Origin: an uncultured Rhodocyclaceae bacterium
GTDB lineage: Bacteria > Pseudomonadota > Gammaproteobacteria > Burkholderiales > Rhodocyclaceae
Length of the DNA stretch: 64,000 nt
Assembly: GCA_907163075.1 (NCBI GenBank)
Contig: CAJQTY010000002.1
Coordinates: 1 to 64,000 of the forward strand
Direction: 5' to 3'
Position numbers and translations under genes: made by a program. The notes beneath the pieces were generated by a model. It was not told where the DNA came from. It did no database searches and worked only from the letters and a program-made list of their open reading frames with translations. Shown piece after piece: positions 56,442 through 64,000 of the stretch. The first letter of the stretch is position 1. Each line of letters opens with the position of its first letter.

Positions 56442-59411
56442 ATGCCGCGCCGCTCAATCCTGTCCGCCACCGAGCGCGAAAGCCTGCTTGCACTACCAGA
56501 TGCCAAAGACGAACTGATACGGCACTACACGTTCAACGAAACCGACCTATCGGTGATCCGCCAGCGTCGCGGCGCTGCGAATCGATTGGGCTTCGCCGTG
56601 CAGCTTTGCTACTTGCGATTCCCTGGCATCTTCTTGGGCATCGATGAGCCTCCGTTTCCGCCCCTGTTGCGCATGGTGGCCGCACAACTCAAGGTGCCGG
56701 TGGAAAGTTGGAACGATTACGGCCAGCGCGAGCAGACGCGGCGGGAGCACTTGGTCGAGCTGCAAACGGTGTTCGGGTTCAAGCCCTTCACCATGAGTCA
56801 CTACCGGCAAGCCGTGCATACATTGACCGAGCTGGCCTTGCAGACCGATAAAGGGATTGTGCTGGCCAGCACCCTTGTCGAAAACCTGCGGCGGCAGAGC
56901 ATCATCCTGCCCGCCATGAATGCCATCGAGCGCGCGAGCGCCGAGGCCATCACCCGTGCCAACCGGCGTATTTACGCGGCGTTGACCGATTCTTTGTTAT
57001 CGCTCCACCGTCAGCGCCTGGACGAACTTCTCAAGCGCAAGGACGGCAGCAAATTGACGTGGCTGGCATGGCTGCGCCAGTCGCCCGTCAAGCCGAACTC
57101 TCGGCATATGCTTGAACACATCGAGCGCCTCAAGGCTTGGCAGGCGCTTGACCTTCCCGCAGGCATCGAGCGACAAGTTCACCAGAACCGCCTGCTCAAG
57201 ATCGCCCGTGAGGGTGGGCAGATGACGCCTGCCGATCTGGCAAAGTTCGAGATGCAACGACGCTATGCCACTCTGGTTTCGCTGGCCATTGAAGGCATGG
57301 CCACCGTCACCGACGAAATCATCGACCTGCACGACCGCATCATTGGCAAACTATTCAACGCCGCCAAGAACAAGCATCAGCAGCAGTTTCAGGCTTCCGG
57401 CAAGGCGATCAATGACAAGGTGCGGATGTATGGCCGCATCGGCCAAGCCTTACTGGAAGCCAAACAGAGCGGCGGCGATCCGTTCGCCGCCATCGAGGCC
57501 GTAATGCCGTGGGATACCTTCGCCGCCAGCGTCACGGAGGCGCAAAAGCTCGCGCAGCCGGAGAGCTTCGACTTTCTGCATCGCATCGGTGAAAGCTACG
57601 CCACGTTGCGCCGCTACGCGCCGCAGTTCCTGGACGTACTTAAGTTACGGGCGGCACCAGCCGCCAAGGGCGTACTCGATGCCATCGAGGTGCTTCGCGG
57701 CATGAACAGCGACAACGCCCGCAAGGTGCCCGCCGACGCGCCGACCGCATTCATCAAGCCACGCTGGGCGAAACTGGTGCTCACGGACGATGGCATTGAC
57801 CGGCGCTACTACGAGCTGTGCACCTTGTCAGAGCTAAAGAACGCGCTGCGATCAGGCGATGTCTGGGTGCAGGGTTCGCGCCAGTTCAAGGATTTTGATG
57901 AGTACCTGGTGCCGGCCGAGAAGTTCGCTACTCTGAAGCTGGCCAACGAATTGTCGCTGGCAGTGGCCACCGATTGCGATCAGTATTTGCACGACCGACT
58001 GGCATTGCTGGAACAGCAGCTTGCCACCGTCAACCGCATGGCGGCGGCCAATGATCTGCCGGATGCCATCATTACCGAGTCCGGCCTGAAGATCACGCCG
58101 CTGGACGCGGCGGTGCCGGAGACCGCACAAGCCCTAATCGACCAGTCGGCGATGCTGCTGCCACACGTCAAGATTACCGAACTGCTGATGGAAGTTGATG
58201 AGTGGACAGGCTTCACCCGGCATTTCACGCATCTGAAGACCGGCGACACGGCCAAGGACAAAACCTTGTTGCTGACGACGATCCTGGCTGATGGCATCAA
58301 TCTCGGGCTAACCAAGATGGCCGAGTCCTGCCCAGGCACGACTTACGCCAAGCTGTCGTGGCTGCAAGCCTGGCACATCCGGGATGAAACGTACTCAACG
58401 GCGCTGGCCGAACTGGTCAACGCGCAGTTCCGGCAATCCTTTGCCGGAAACTGGGGCGATGGCACCACGTCATCGTCGGATGGCCAAAATTTCAGAACCG
58501 GCAGCAAAGCGGAGAGCACCGGGCATATCAACCCGAAGTATGGAAGCAGTCCAGGCCGGACGTTTTATACCCATATCTCCGACCAGTACGCGCCCTTCAG
58601 CACCAAGGTAGTCAACGTCGGCGTGCGTGATTCAACCTATGTGCTCGATGGCCTGCTGTACCACGAGTCGGACTTGCGGATCGAGGAGCACTACACCGAC
58701 ACAGCGGGCTTTACCGATCATGTCTTCGGCCTGATGCACCTACTGGGCTTCCGATTCGCGCCACGTATCCGAGACCTGGGCGACACCAAGCTATTCATCC
58801 CAAAGGGCGATGCCGCCTATGACGCGCTCAAGCCGATGATTAGCAGCGACCGGCTGAACATCAAGCAGATACGCGCCCATTGGGATGAAATCTTGCGGTT
58901 CGCCTCTTCGATCAAGCAGGGTACGGTGACGGCCTCGCTGATGTTGCGCAAGCTCGGCAGCTATCCGCGTCAGAACGGACTGGCCGTTGCACTGCGCGAG
59001 CTGGGGCGCATTGAGCGCACGCTGTTCATACTGGATTGGCTGCAAAGCGTGGAGCTGCGCCGCCGCGTGCAGGCCGGACTCAACAAAGGCGAGGCGCGCA
59101 ACGCGCTGGCCAGGGCGGTGTTCTTCAACCGACTGGGCGAAATCCGCGACCGCAGTTTTGAGCAACAACGCTACCGGGCCAGCGGCCTCAATCTGGTAAC
59201 GGCGGCCATCGTGCTTTGGAACACGGCCTATCTGGAACGGGCAACCAATGCTTTGAACGGGCACGGCAAACCGGTAGACGAGACGCTGTTTCAATACCTG
59301 TCACCGCTGGGGTGGGAACACATCAATCTGACCGGCGATTACCTCTGGCGCAGCAGCACCAAGGTCGGCGCAGGCAAGTTCAGACCGTTGCGACCACTGC
59401 CACCGGCTTAA
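56442..59411 (+). CDS. tnpA: Tn3-family transposase TnpA, Tn21 subgroup
   Basis: A 989-residue intact transposase, starting three bases after tnpR. The N-terminus ([20 protein letters not shown]) and C-terminus ([14 protein letters not shown]) are those of Tn21-type enzymes. Candidate catalytic residues are Asp in [12 protein letters not shown], Asp in [12 protein letters not shown] and Glu in [12 protein letters not shown]. The stop lies inside or at the edge of the right repeat. Together with TnpR and both repeats it makes a probably active transposon. Confidence 0.95.
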   Translation: MPRRSILSATERESLLALPDAKDELIRHYTFNETDLSVIRQRRGAANRLGFAVQLCYLRFPGIFLGIDEPPFPPLLRMVAAQLKVPVESWNDYGQREQTRREHLVELQTVFGFKPFTMSHYRQAVHTLTELALQTDKGIVLASTLVENLRRQSIILPAMNAIERASAEAITRANRRIYAALTDSLLSLHRQRLDELLKRKDGSKLTWLAWLRQSPVKPNSRHMLEHIERLKAWQALDLPAGIERQVHQNRLLKIAREGGQMTPADLAKFEMQRRYATLVSLAIEGMATVTDEIIDLHDRIIGKLFNAAKNKHQQQFQASGKAINDKVRMYGRIGQALLEAKQSGGDPFAAIEAVMPWDTFAASVTEAQKLAQPESFDFLHRIGESYATLRRYAPQFLDVLKLRAAPAAKGVLDAIEVLRGMNSDNARKVPADAPTAFIKPRWAKLVLTDDGIDRRYYELCTLSELKNALRSGDVWVQGSRQFKDFDEYLVPAEKFATLKLANELSLAVATDCDQYLHDRLALLEQQLATVNRMAAANDLPDAIITESGLKITPLDAAVPETAQALIDQSAMLLPHVKITELLMEVDEWTGFTRHFTHLKTGDTAKDKTLLLTTILADGINLGLTKMAESCPGTTYAKLSWLQAWHIRDETYSTALAELVNAQFRQSFAGNWGDGTTSSSDGQNFRTGSKAESTGHINPKYGSSPGRTFYTHISDQYAPFSTKVVNVGVRDSTYVLDGLLYHESDLRIEEHYTDTAGFTDHVFGLMHLLGFRFAPRIRDLGDTKLFIPKGDAAYDALKPMISSDRLNIKQIRAHWDEILRFASSIKQGTVTASLMLRKLGSYPRQNGLAVALRELGRIERTLFILDWLQSVELRRRVQAGLNKGEARNALARAVFFNRLGEIRDRSFEQQRYRASGLNLVTAAIVLWNTAYLERATNALNGHGKPVDETLFQYLSPLGWEHINLTGDYLWRSSTKVGAGKFRPLRPLPPA

Positions 59412-59444
59412 CGTGCTTTATTTTCCGTTTTCTGAGACGACCCC
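59407..59444 (-). repeat. right terminal inverted repeat of the nested transposon
   Basis: Read inward it starts GGGGTCGTCTCAGAAAACGG and ends GCACGTTAAG. It differs from the left repeat at two positions. TATGA follows at 59445-59449. Confidence 0.93.
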
Positions 59445-59526
59445 TATGAACGCCCTCGAAGGCGATCAGCGTATGCACTTCTTTCAGGATGATTTGGTGG
59501 GAGCATGATGGATCCGAGGCTGAGCA

Positions 59527-60663
59527 TCACTTTCCGGTAGTCTGAGCATGCCGCTGATCATCTTCTGCATGGAGGTAGATTGCAGTGGTTTCGATCGAGG
59601 CGTGCCGCAAGTTTTTCTGGATGAAACGGATGTCGTTGCCGGCATCCGCTTGGTGGGTCGCTGCGGTGTGTCGCAGCCAATGAGTTGACGCACGGCGAAG
59701 GGTAACCGCCTTACCAGGATCGGTCGCTTCCAATCGATCAGCGGCACGCCGAAAGACTTCTTTTACGATCAAGTAAATCGCTGTAGAGGTCAGGAATCGA
59801 TCAGTTCGGCCGGTAACACTCATAACGAGAGGTGTTTCCTCCGGTGCTACCGGTACCGCAGACAGTCCGTAGAATCGCCGATAACGTGCAAAATCGTCCA
59901 TCAGCTCATCACTGATGGGTACGTCGCCCACAGCATTACCTTTGCCAATAACGCGCAACCACCATTTTCCGCGCCGTAGTTCCAGGTCACCCGATTTGGC
60001 TTGAGCAACCTCGGAAGCGCGCAATGCGGCCCCGTAAATCAAACGAAACAGCCAACGCACTCGCTCGTAGTGTTGCCTCTCCCTTGCTGAGTCCTGCGGC
60101 ATGGTATCAATGTAGTCGAGCACAGATTGCCACAGTGCGTGATCTAGGTAGCGCTCGACCGCTGACCGGCGACTGCTTTTCGATTCACTTCTACGGCGAC
60201 GCAAAGCGAGCGGGTTACCTGCGAGATAGCCCGCCGCAACGAGATACCCGAACAATCCGGACAGAATCCCCATGGCCTGGCGCACGCTGCGTGGGGAGAG
60301 GGGACCATCCAGGAGACGCCGACGACCACCTCGGCGCGGAAGGGTTGGATCAATCCAATCTCCCGAAGGATTGGCCAAGAAGGATTCGTAAACAAGCAAG
60401 TCCTCACGGTTGAGGCTGGATAAAGCCTTTCCCAAACCTTGGGTCGCCCAGACTATCAGTCGTACAGCCTCTTTTCGGTAATTGCGCAAGGTATGCGGCG
60501 AACCGGCATATTCGGCTAGCCATAGTCGTAACGCATCCACGTCAGTATTCGCTGCAGTCTGCCGAACACCGCCCAGTGCACGGTTCGAACCATGACTACC
60601 GTTGAGTGTCGGTGGCAGGGTGAAATCTGGAAAAGAGTCAGAGGCGGTCACCCAATTTGACAA
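59527..60663 (-). CDS. tnpS: tyrosine recombinase, TnpS-like cointegrate resolvase
   Basis: A 378-residue site-specific recombinase. An N-terminal SAM-like domain is followed by the catalytic domain. The active residues are visible: Arg in YGAALRASEVAQ, His-x-x-Arg in THWLRHTAATHQ, His in RHASIETTAIY, and the nucleophile Tyr in the same segment. In Tn4651-type transposons TnpS resolves cointegrates together with TnpT at the rst site. Here it is divergent from a TnpT-like gene, close to the right repeat, which fits that role. Confidence 0.85.
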   Translation of the reverse strand: MSNWVTASDSFPDFTLPPTLNGSHGSNRALGGVRQTAANTDVDALRLWLAEYAGSPHTLRNYRKEAVRLIVWATQGLGKALSSLNREDLLVYESFLANPSGDWIDPTLPRRGGRRRLLDGPLSPRSVRQAMGILSGLFGYLVAAGYLAGNPLALRRRRSESKSSRRSAVERYLDHALWQSVLDYIDTMPQDSARERQHYERVRWLFRLIYGAALRASEVAQAKSGDLELRRGKWWLRVIGKGNAVGDVPISDELMDDFARYRRFYGLSAVPVAPEETPLVMSVTGRTDRFLTSTAIYLIVKEVFRRAADRLEATDPGKAVTLRRASTHWLRHTAATHQADAGNDIRFIQKNLRHASIETTAIYLHAEDDQRHAQTTGK

Positions 60664-60840
60664 GACATTGCCTCCAGTGATTTTAAGAATGGCTTTTGGC
60701 AGCGTACATCAGAATTGATTACGATTATCGGTGTTATCGTAAATTTATAGCTATAATAGTTACATGCGTAACGTTATATAATAATATATTGTAAAGGATA
60801 CGTCAAAATCCGGTCTGCCATGCCACTTTCGAAGGAGTTC
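60664..60840. promoter_or_regulatory. probable rst resolution site between tnpS and tnpT
   Basis: The AT-rich region holds two perfect inverted repeats: TTACGAT/ATCGTAA (60719-60725 and 60736-60742) and GTTAC-ATGC-GTAAC (60759-60772). Tyrosine recombinase core sites have such facing arms. Its position between divergent tnpS and tnpT matches the rst site of Tn4651. Confidence 0.65.
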
Positions 60841-60844
60841 GTCT

Positions 60845-61876
60845 ATGAGTCGCGTCAGCGATACCCGCCTGCGCACACGAGAAGCCGCCGCACAGTTGGT
60901 GAGCACCGGCCGCCGTTCACATGATCTGACCGTCGACCTGATCTACGCCGAAATCAAGCAAGGTAGCCGTACGACGATCAACGACGAACTGAAGCTCTGG
61001 AAGGATGAGCAAGCCAAGGCCAATGCCCTGACAGCGGCGTTACCGCCAGCGGTGGCCAGCGCCATGTTGAATATGTGGGCGTTGGCGGTGGAACACGGTG
61101 AAAAAGCGTTCGATCTGCGTCTGGAAGAGGTCGAAACCCATCTGGCGAAGGCTACGACGAGTGTTGAAAGCCTGGGGGCCGAAAAATGCGGACTCCTTCA
61201 ACAAAACGAAAGCTTGCAAGCAGAGATCGCCCGGGGCCAATCCGAGCTCGCCGCGGTGCGGGAACTGCTTACCGCTGAGCATGTGGCCAAGGAGAACGCC
61301 ACTTCCAGAGTCGATGCGCTGGAGCAACAACTCGAATCGGTCAAAACCGACGCTGCGCAAGCCATATCGATCGTGAAAGCAGAGCACCGGCTACGTGTCC
61401 AGGAGCTACAGGCGGCCCTTGCCACCCAAGAGAGTTCGTTTCGACAAGAAATTGACAAAGCGACCGAGCGGTTGGAAGGTGTGCAGAAGCATGTCATGCT
61501 TCAGGTCACAGAAGCCCGTGAAGCTCAGAAACGAGCGGAGACGCTCCTTTCAAAAACCAACCAGAAGAATGAGCAGCTATCGGCCGAGGTGCAACAACTC
61601 GGGCGGCAGATCGCATCGATATCCCAGACGTCTGAGCGGGCTCAAGCTGACCTGGCTCAGACGCAGGGCGTAATAGACAAGCTCCGGTCGGAGCGCGAGT
61701 CTCTCGTCCAGCAGGTAGCCACAGCTGCCGGCAAGCTGGGAGTTCTGGAACAGCAGGTCGAATCACTTGAGCGCAGAGCGGTTGGGGCGGAAACTAGACT
61801 TGAAACGGCATTGAAGCGACCGGCAGCGGAGAAGAGGAAGAGCGGAAAGCATCACGGGGACTTGATTGGCGAGTAA
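60845..61876 (+). CDS. tnpT: TnpT-like coiled-coil DNA-binding protein (KfrA-type N-terminus)
   Basis: A 343-residue protein. Residues ~1-90 are a KfrA-like DNA-binding domain (TREAAAQLVSTGRRSHDLTVDLIYAEI ... TINDELKLWKDE). Residues ~95-325 are one long predicted coiled coil rich in Glu, Gln, Ala and Leu. The tail is basic (RPAAEKRKSGKHHGD). TnpT proteins help TnpS resolve cointegrates of Tn4651-type elements. GAAGGAG precedes ATG 60845. The name rests on context and domain layout. Confidence 0.8.
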   Translation: MSRVSDTRLRTREAAAQLVSTGRRSHDLTVDLIYAEIKQGSRTTINDELKLWKDEQAKANALTAALPPAVASAMLNMWALAVEHGEKAFDLRLEEVETHLAKATTSVESLGAEKCGLLQQNESLQAEIARGQSELAAVRELLTAEHVAKENATSRVDALEQQLESVKTDAAQAISIVKAEHRLRVQELQAALATQESSFRQEIDKATERLEGVQKHVMLQVTEAREAQKRAETLLSKTNQKNEQLSAEVQQLGRQIASISQTSERAQADLAQTQGVIDKLRSERESLVQQVATAAGKLGVLEQQVESLERRAVGAETRLETALKRPAAEKRKSGKHHGDLIGE

Positions 61877-62008
61877 GTCCTACTATTATCGGCATGGGGC
61901 TGGACCAGAGTTGTCCAAATTTACGAGAAAGAGGTGCGATTTGCCGGCTAATCAAATTCGCCGAGCTGTCTTTTTCGTTTTTTATTGCAATTCAATACCT
62001 TAATCCCG

Positions 62009-62042
62009 TTTCTGCCAAAATTTCCGTAATCCCGGCCGACCC
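62009..62042 (-). repeat. right terminal inverted repeat of the Tn4651-like element
   Basis: Perfect 34-base inverse match to 15142-15175. HoxH coding sequence begins at once on the outer side, in frame from 62042-62044. Confidence 0.9.
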
Positions 62043-62047
62043 TCAAA

Positions 62048-63445
62048 GTGACGCTGCTGATCGACGACAACGACGTGGTGCAGCAGGCGCGCCTGCACAT
62101 CGTCGAGTTCCGCGGCTTTGAAAAGTTCATCCAGGGCCGGCCCTACTGGGAGGTGCCGGTGATGGTGCAGCGCCTGTGCGGCATCTGCCCGGTGTCGCAC
62201 CATCTGGCCGCATCGAAGGCGCTCGACTGGGTGGTCGGCGCCCCGCACATCACGGCATCGGCCAGAAAGCTGCGCCGCCTGATGCACTACGGGCAGATCC
62301 TGCAATCGCATGCGCTGCATTTCTTTCATCTGTCATCGCCCGATCTGCTCTTCGGTTTCGAAAGCGACGTCGGACAGCGCAACATCGTCGGCATCGCCGC
62401 CGCGTATCCCGAGGTCGCCAAGAAAGGCGTGCTGCTGCGCAAGTTCGGCCAGGAAGTGATTCGCCTGACCGCCGGCAAGCGCATCCACGGGACCGGCGCC
62501 ATTCCCGGCGGCGTCAACCGCGCGCTCAGCCGCGAGGAGCGCGACGAACTGCTGGCGCAGATCGACCAGATCGTCGCCTGGAGCCGCGAGGCGGTGCAAC
62601 TGGCCAGGCGCCTGCACAGCGCCGATCCGGGGCTGTACGACGAATTCGGGACGTTCCGCTCGTCGCTGCTGTCGATCGTCGGCGCGAACGGAGCGCTCGA
62701 CTTCTACGAGGGCACGCTGCGCGTGCGCGACGCCGATGGCCGGATCATCGTTGACGGCGTCGACGCGCAGAACTATCACGAACTGATCCACGAAGAAGTC
62801 AAGCCGTGGAGTTACATGAAATTTCCCTTCCTGGCGGCGCTCGGGCCGGAAACCGGCTGGTACAAGGTGGGGCCGCTGGCACGCGTGCAGAACTGCGATT
62901 TCATCCCGACGCCGCTGGCCGAAGCCGAGCGCCGCGAGTTCGTCGACTATGGTCAGGGCCGCCTGATCCACGCCCCGCTCGCCTACCACTGGGCGCGCAT
63001 GATCGAAATGCTGCATGCCGCCGAGACGATCCGCGATCTGCTGCACGACGACGATCTCTCGGGCAGCGACCTGGTGGCTGCCGGCGCGCATCGCCGCGAA
63101 GGCGTCGGCGTCATCGAGGCGCCGCGCGGCACGCTGATCCATCACTACCACGTGGACGACGACGATGTGGTCACCATGTGCAACCTGATCGTCTCAACGA
63201 CGCACAACAACCAGCCGATGAACGAGGCCGTGCGGCGCGTCGCCGGGCGCTACCTGAGCGGGCGCAAACTGACCGAAGGCCTGCTCAATCACATCGAAGT
63301 GGCGATCCGCGCCTTCGACCCCTGCCTCTCCTGCGCCACCCACGCGCTCGGCAAGATGCCGCTGGAAGCCAGGCTGCTCGATAGCGCCGGGCGCGAGATC
63401 GGCCGGCTCGTCCGCTCGGGCGCTGGCGAGGTGAACCATCAATGA
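62048..63445 (+). pseudogene. hoxH: HoxH, large subunit of NAD-reducing [NiFe] hydrogenase, 5' truncated
   Basis: The catalytic subunit of the bidirectional NAD(P)-linked hydrogenase. The nickel ligands are present: RLCGICPVSHH near the start and DPCLSCATHAL near the end. The remainder is uninterrupted, and a C-terminal extension (..GAGEVNHQ) would be removed on maturation. The first ~16 codons, including the conserved RIEGH region, are replaced by the transposon repeat; the frame before KVTLLIDDND continues straight into it. GTG 62048 could start a shortened protein, but the native promoter and start are gone. Confidence 0.88.
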
Positions 63446-63963
63446 CCCCGAAACCGGTACTGCTGCTGGCGCTGGGCAACGACAGCCGCGGCGACGACGC
63501 GCTCGGGCCGCTGCTCGCCCGCCGCGTGCAGGCATGGCTGGACGGCAGCGACAGGGAAAAGCAGGTCGAGATCATCGAGGACTACCAGTTGCAGATCGAA
63601 CATGCGCTGGATATCGCGCAACGCCGGCTGGTACTGTTCGTCGATGCCGGAACGGGAACTCGCCCGCCTTTCGACTTTTGTGAAGCGCGGCCGCAGCGGC
63701 GGCAGACGCATACGACCCATGCCCTGGCGCCGCAAGCCCTGCTCGGCGTTTACGAAGCGGTGCATGGCGCAGCGCCGCCGCCAGCCTTCATCCTGTGCCT
63801 CGAAGGCGTCGGCTTTGAACTGGGCAATGCGCTTTCCGCCCCGGCGAAAGTGCATCTCGAACGAGGATTCGAATTCTGCCAAAGTCTGCTCGAGCAGCCG
63901 ACGGCGAACGCCTGGCGCCGGCTGGCGAACGCCGAGCGGACGGAAATGGCTGGTCATGCATGA
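63442..63963 (+). CDS. hoxW: hydrogenase maturation protease (HoxW/HycI family)
   Basis: A 173-residue endopeptidase that trims the C-terminus of the hydrogenase large subunit after nickel insertion. The family features are visible: LLALGNDSRGDDALGPLLA with the first nickel-sensing Asp, and QIEHALDIAQRRLVLFVDAG with the second acidic site. Its ATG overlaps the hoxH stop (ATGA), which fits a dedicated protease. Its likely substrate, HoxH, is truncated in this strain. Confidence 0.88.
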   Translation: MTPKPVLLLALGNDSRGDDALGPLLARRVQAWLDGSDREKQVEIIEDYQLQIEHALDIAQRRLVLFVDAGTGTRPPFDFCEARPQRRQTHTTHALAPQALLGVYEAVHGAAPPPAFILCLEGVGFELGNALSAPAKVHLERGFEFCQSLLEQPTANAWRRLANAERTEMAGHA

Positions 63964-64000
63964 AATGTCGCTGATGGAGGGCGTCGCGCAGATCATCGAC
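63956..64000 (+). CDS. hypA: HypA hydrogenase nickel insertion protein (5' end only)
   Basis: The first 15 codons (MHEMSLMEGVAQIID) match the N-terminus of HypA, including the nickel-binding start MHE. It overlaps the end of hoxW. The rest is outside the window. Confidence 0.8.
   Translation, partial: MHEMSLMEGVAQIID

Larger units (their letters stand above)
51700..59444. mobile_element. complete Tn21-subgroup transposon with lead/cadmium resistance
   Basis: The element is 7,745 bp, has 38-bp inverted repeats matching at 36 of 38 positions, and is flanked by the duplication TATGA. Order: cadR (leftward), cadA, PAP2-lspA fusion, res, tnpR, tnpA. All genes are open. The intact ends and target duplication show it inserted as one unit, after the copper island existed. 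Confidence 0.95.
15142..62042. mobile_element. 46.9-kb Tn4651-like transposon carrying a copper island
   Basis: Perfect 34-bp inverted repeats at 15142-15175 and 62009-62042 bound 46,901 bp. Inside them are a 990-residue Tn3-family transposase next to the left repeat, and a TnpS-like tyrosine recombinase divergent from a TnpT-like protein next to the right repeat. This is the gene set of the Tn4651 subgroup. The bases flanking the two ends (ATAGA on the left, TCAAA on the right) differ, and the flanking genes differ (tniQ, hoxH), so there is no target duplication. A complete second transposon is nested at 51700-59444. Confidence 0.88.

Noticed and set aside
59445-59526. 21-codon frame starting in the right target duplication
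   Set aside because: The short frame 59446-59508 has no ribosome site or similarity that I can see; it is probably chance sequence of the copper island left by the insertion.

Overview
The window is accessory DNA from a betaproteobacterium. The host chromosome appears only at the right edge, as a bidirectional NAD-reducing [NiFe] hydrogenase locus (hoxH, its maturation protease, then the first codons of hypA). Rhodocyclales or Burkholderiales seem likely from gene style, but this is an inference. Almost everything else is transposons nested in or abutting one another.

Layout. (1) 1-12770: most of a Tn21-subgroup Tn3 transposon whose left end lies outside the window. It has tnpA, a HEPN/MNT toxin-antitoxin pair and tnpR. 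Its cargo is an ABC/MacB-HlyD-TolC-type exporter in which only the ATPase is intact, a decayed secreted protein, an unknown 316-residue protein, and two tandem copies of a two-gene unit (a ~277-aa protein plus a ~146-aa secreted protein). The cargo ends in a diverged second copy of the tnpR 3' end and the terminal inverted repeat. (2) 12771-15141: a Tn5053/Tn402-type tni module (tniA, tniB, tniQ) cut at both ends. (3) 15142-62042: a 46,901-bp Tn4651-like element with perfect 34-bp inverted repeats. It has its own tnpA, a HigB / HigA-ImmA toxin-antitoxin locus, a tyrosine recombinase (TnpS-like) and a coiled-coil KfrA-like protein (TnpT-like). Its right end cuts off the first ~16 codons of hoxH. 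(4) 51700-59444: inside that element, a complete 7,745-bp Tn21-subgroup transposon with a 5-bp target duplication (TATGA), carrying lead/cadmium resistance (cadR/pbrR, cadA/pbrA and a PAP2-LspA fusion).

The main cargo (20.4-51.7 kb) is a large copper island. It holds a multicopper oxidase, a cupredoxin, CusF-like chaperones, a CusRS two-component system, a CusCBA efflux pump with a CusF domain fused to CusB, CopG (DUF411), a YHS-type CopA ATPase, Met-rich and His-rich small proteins, two CopK paralogues and periplasmic thiol chemistry (DsbA, DsbC, DsbD). It also carries signalling genes not expected in a resistance island: a chemoreceptor, a diguanylate cyclase, an HD-GYP phosphodiesterase and a UbiB-type kinase. 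Eight intergenic copies of a 16-bp box (ATTACR-N5-GT[C/A]A[T/G]) lie in front of the transcription units and probably mark the CusR regulon. The simplest reading is one copper-responsive regulon linking efflux, periplasmic oxidation and disulfide repair with motility or biofilm control.

Single-base frameshifts cluster at 4.9-8.8 kb, with isolated ones at ~11.33 and ~14.13 kb. Real decay and local sequencing error cannot be separated from the sequence alone. No rRNA, tRNA or CRISPR array was seen.
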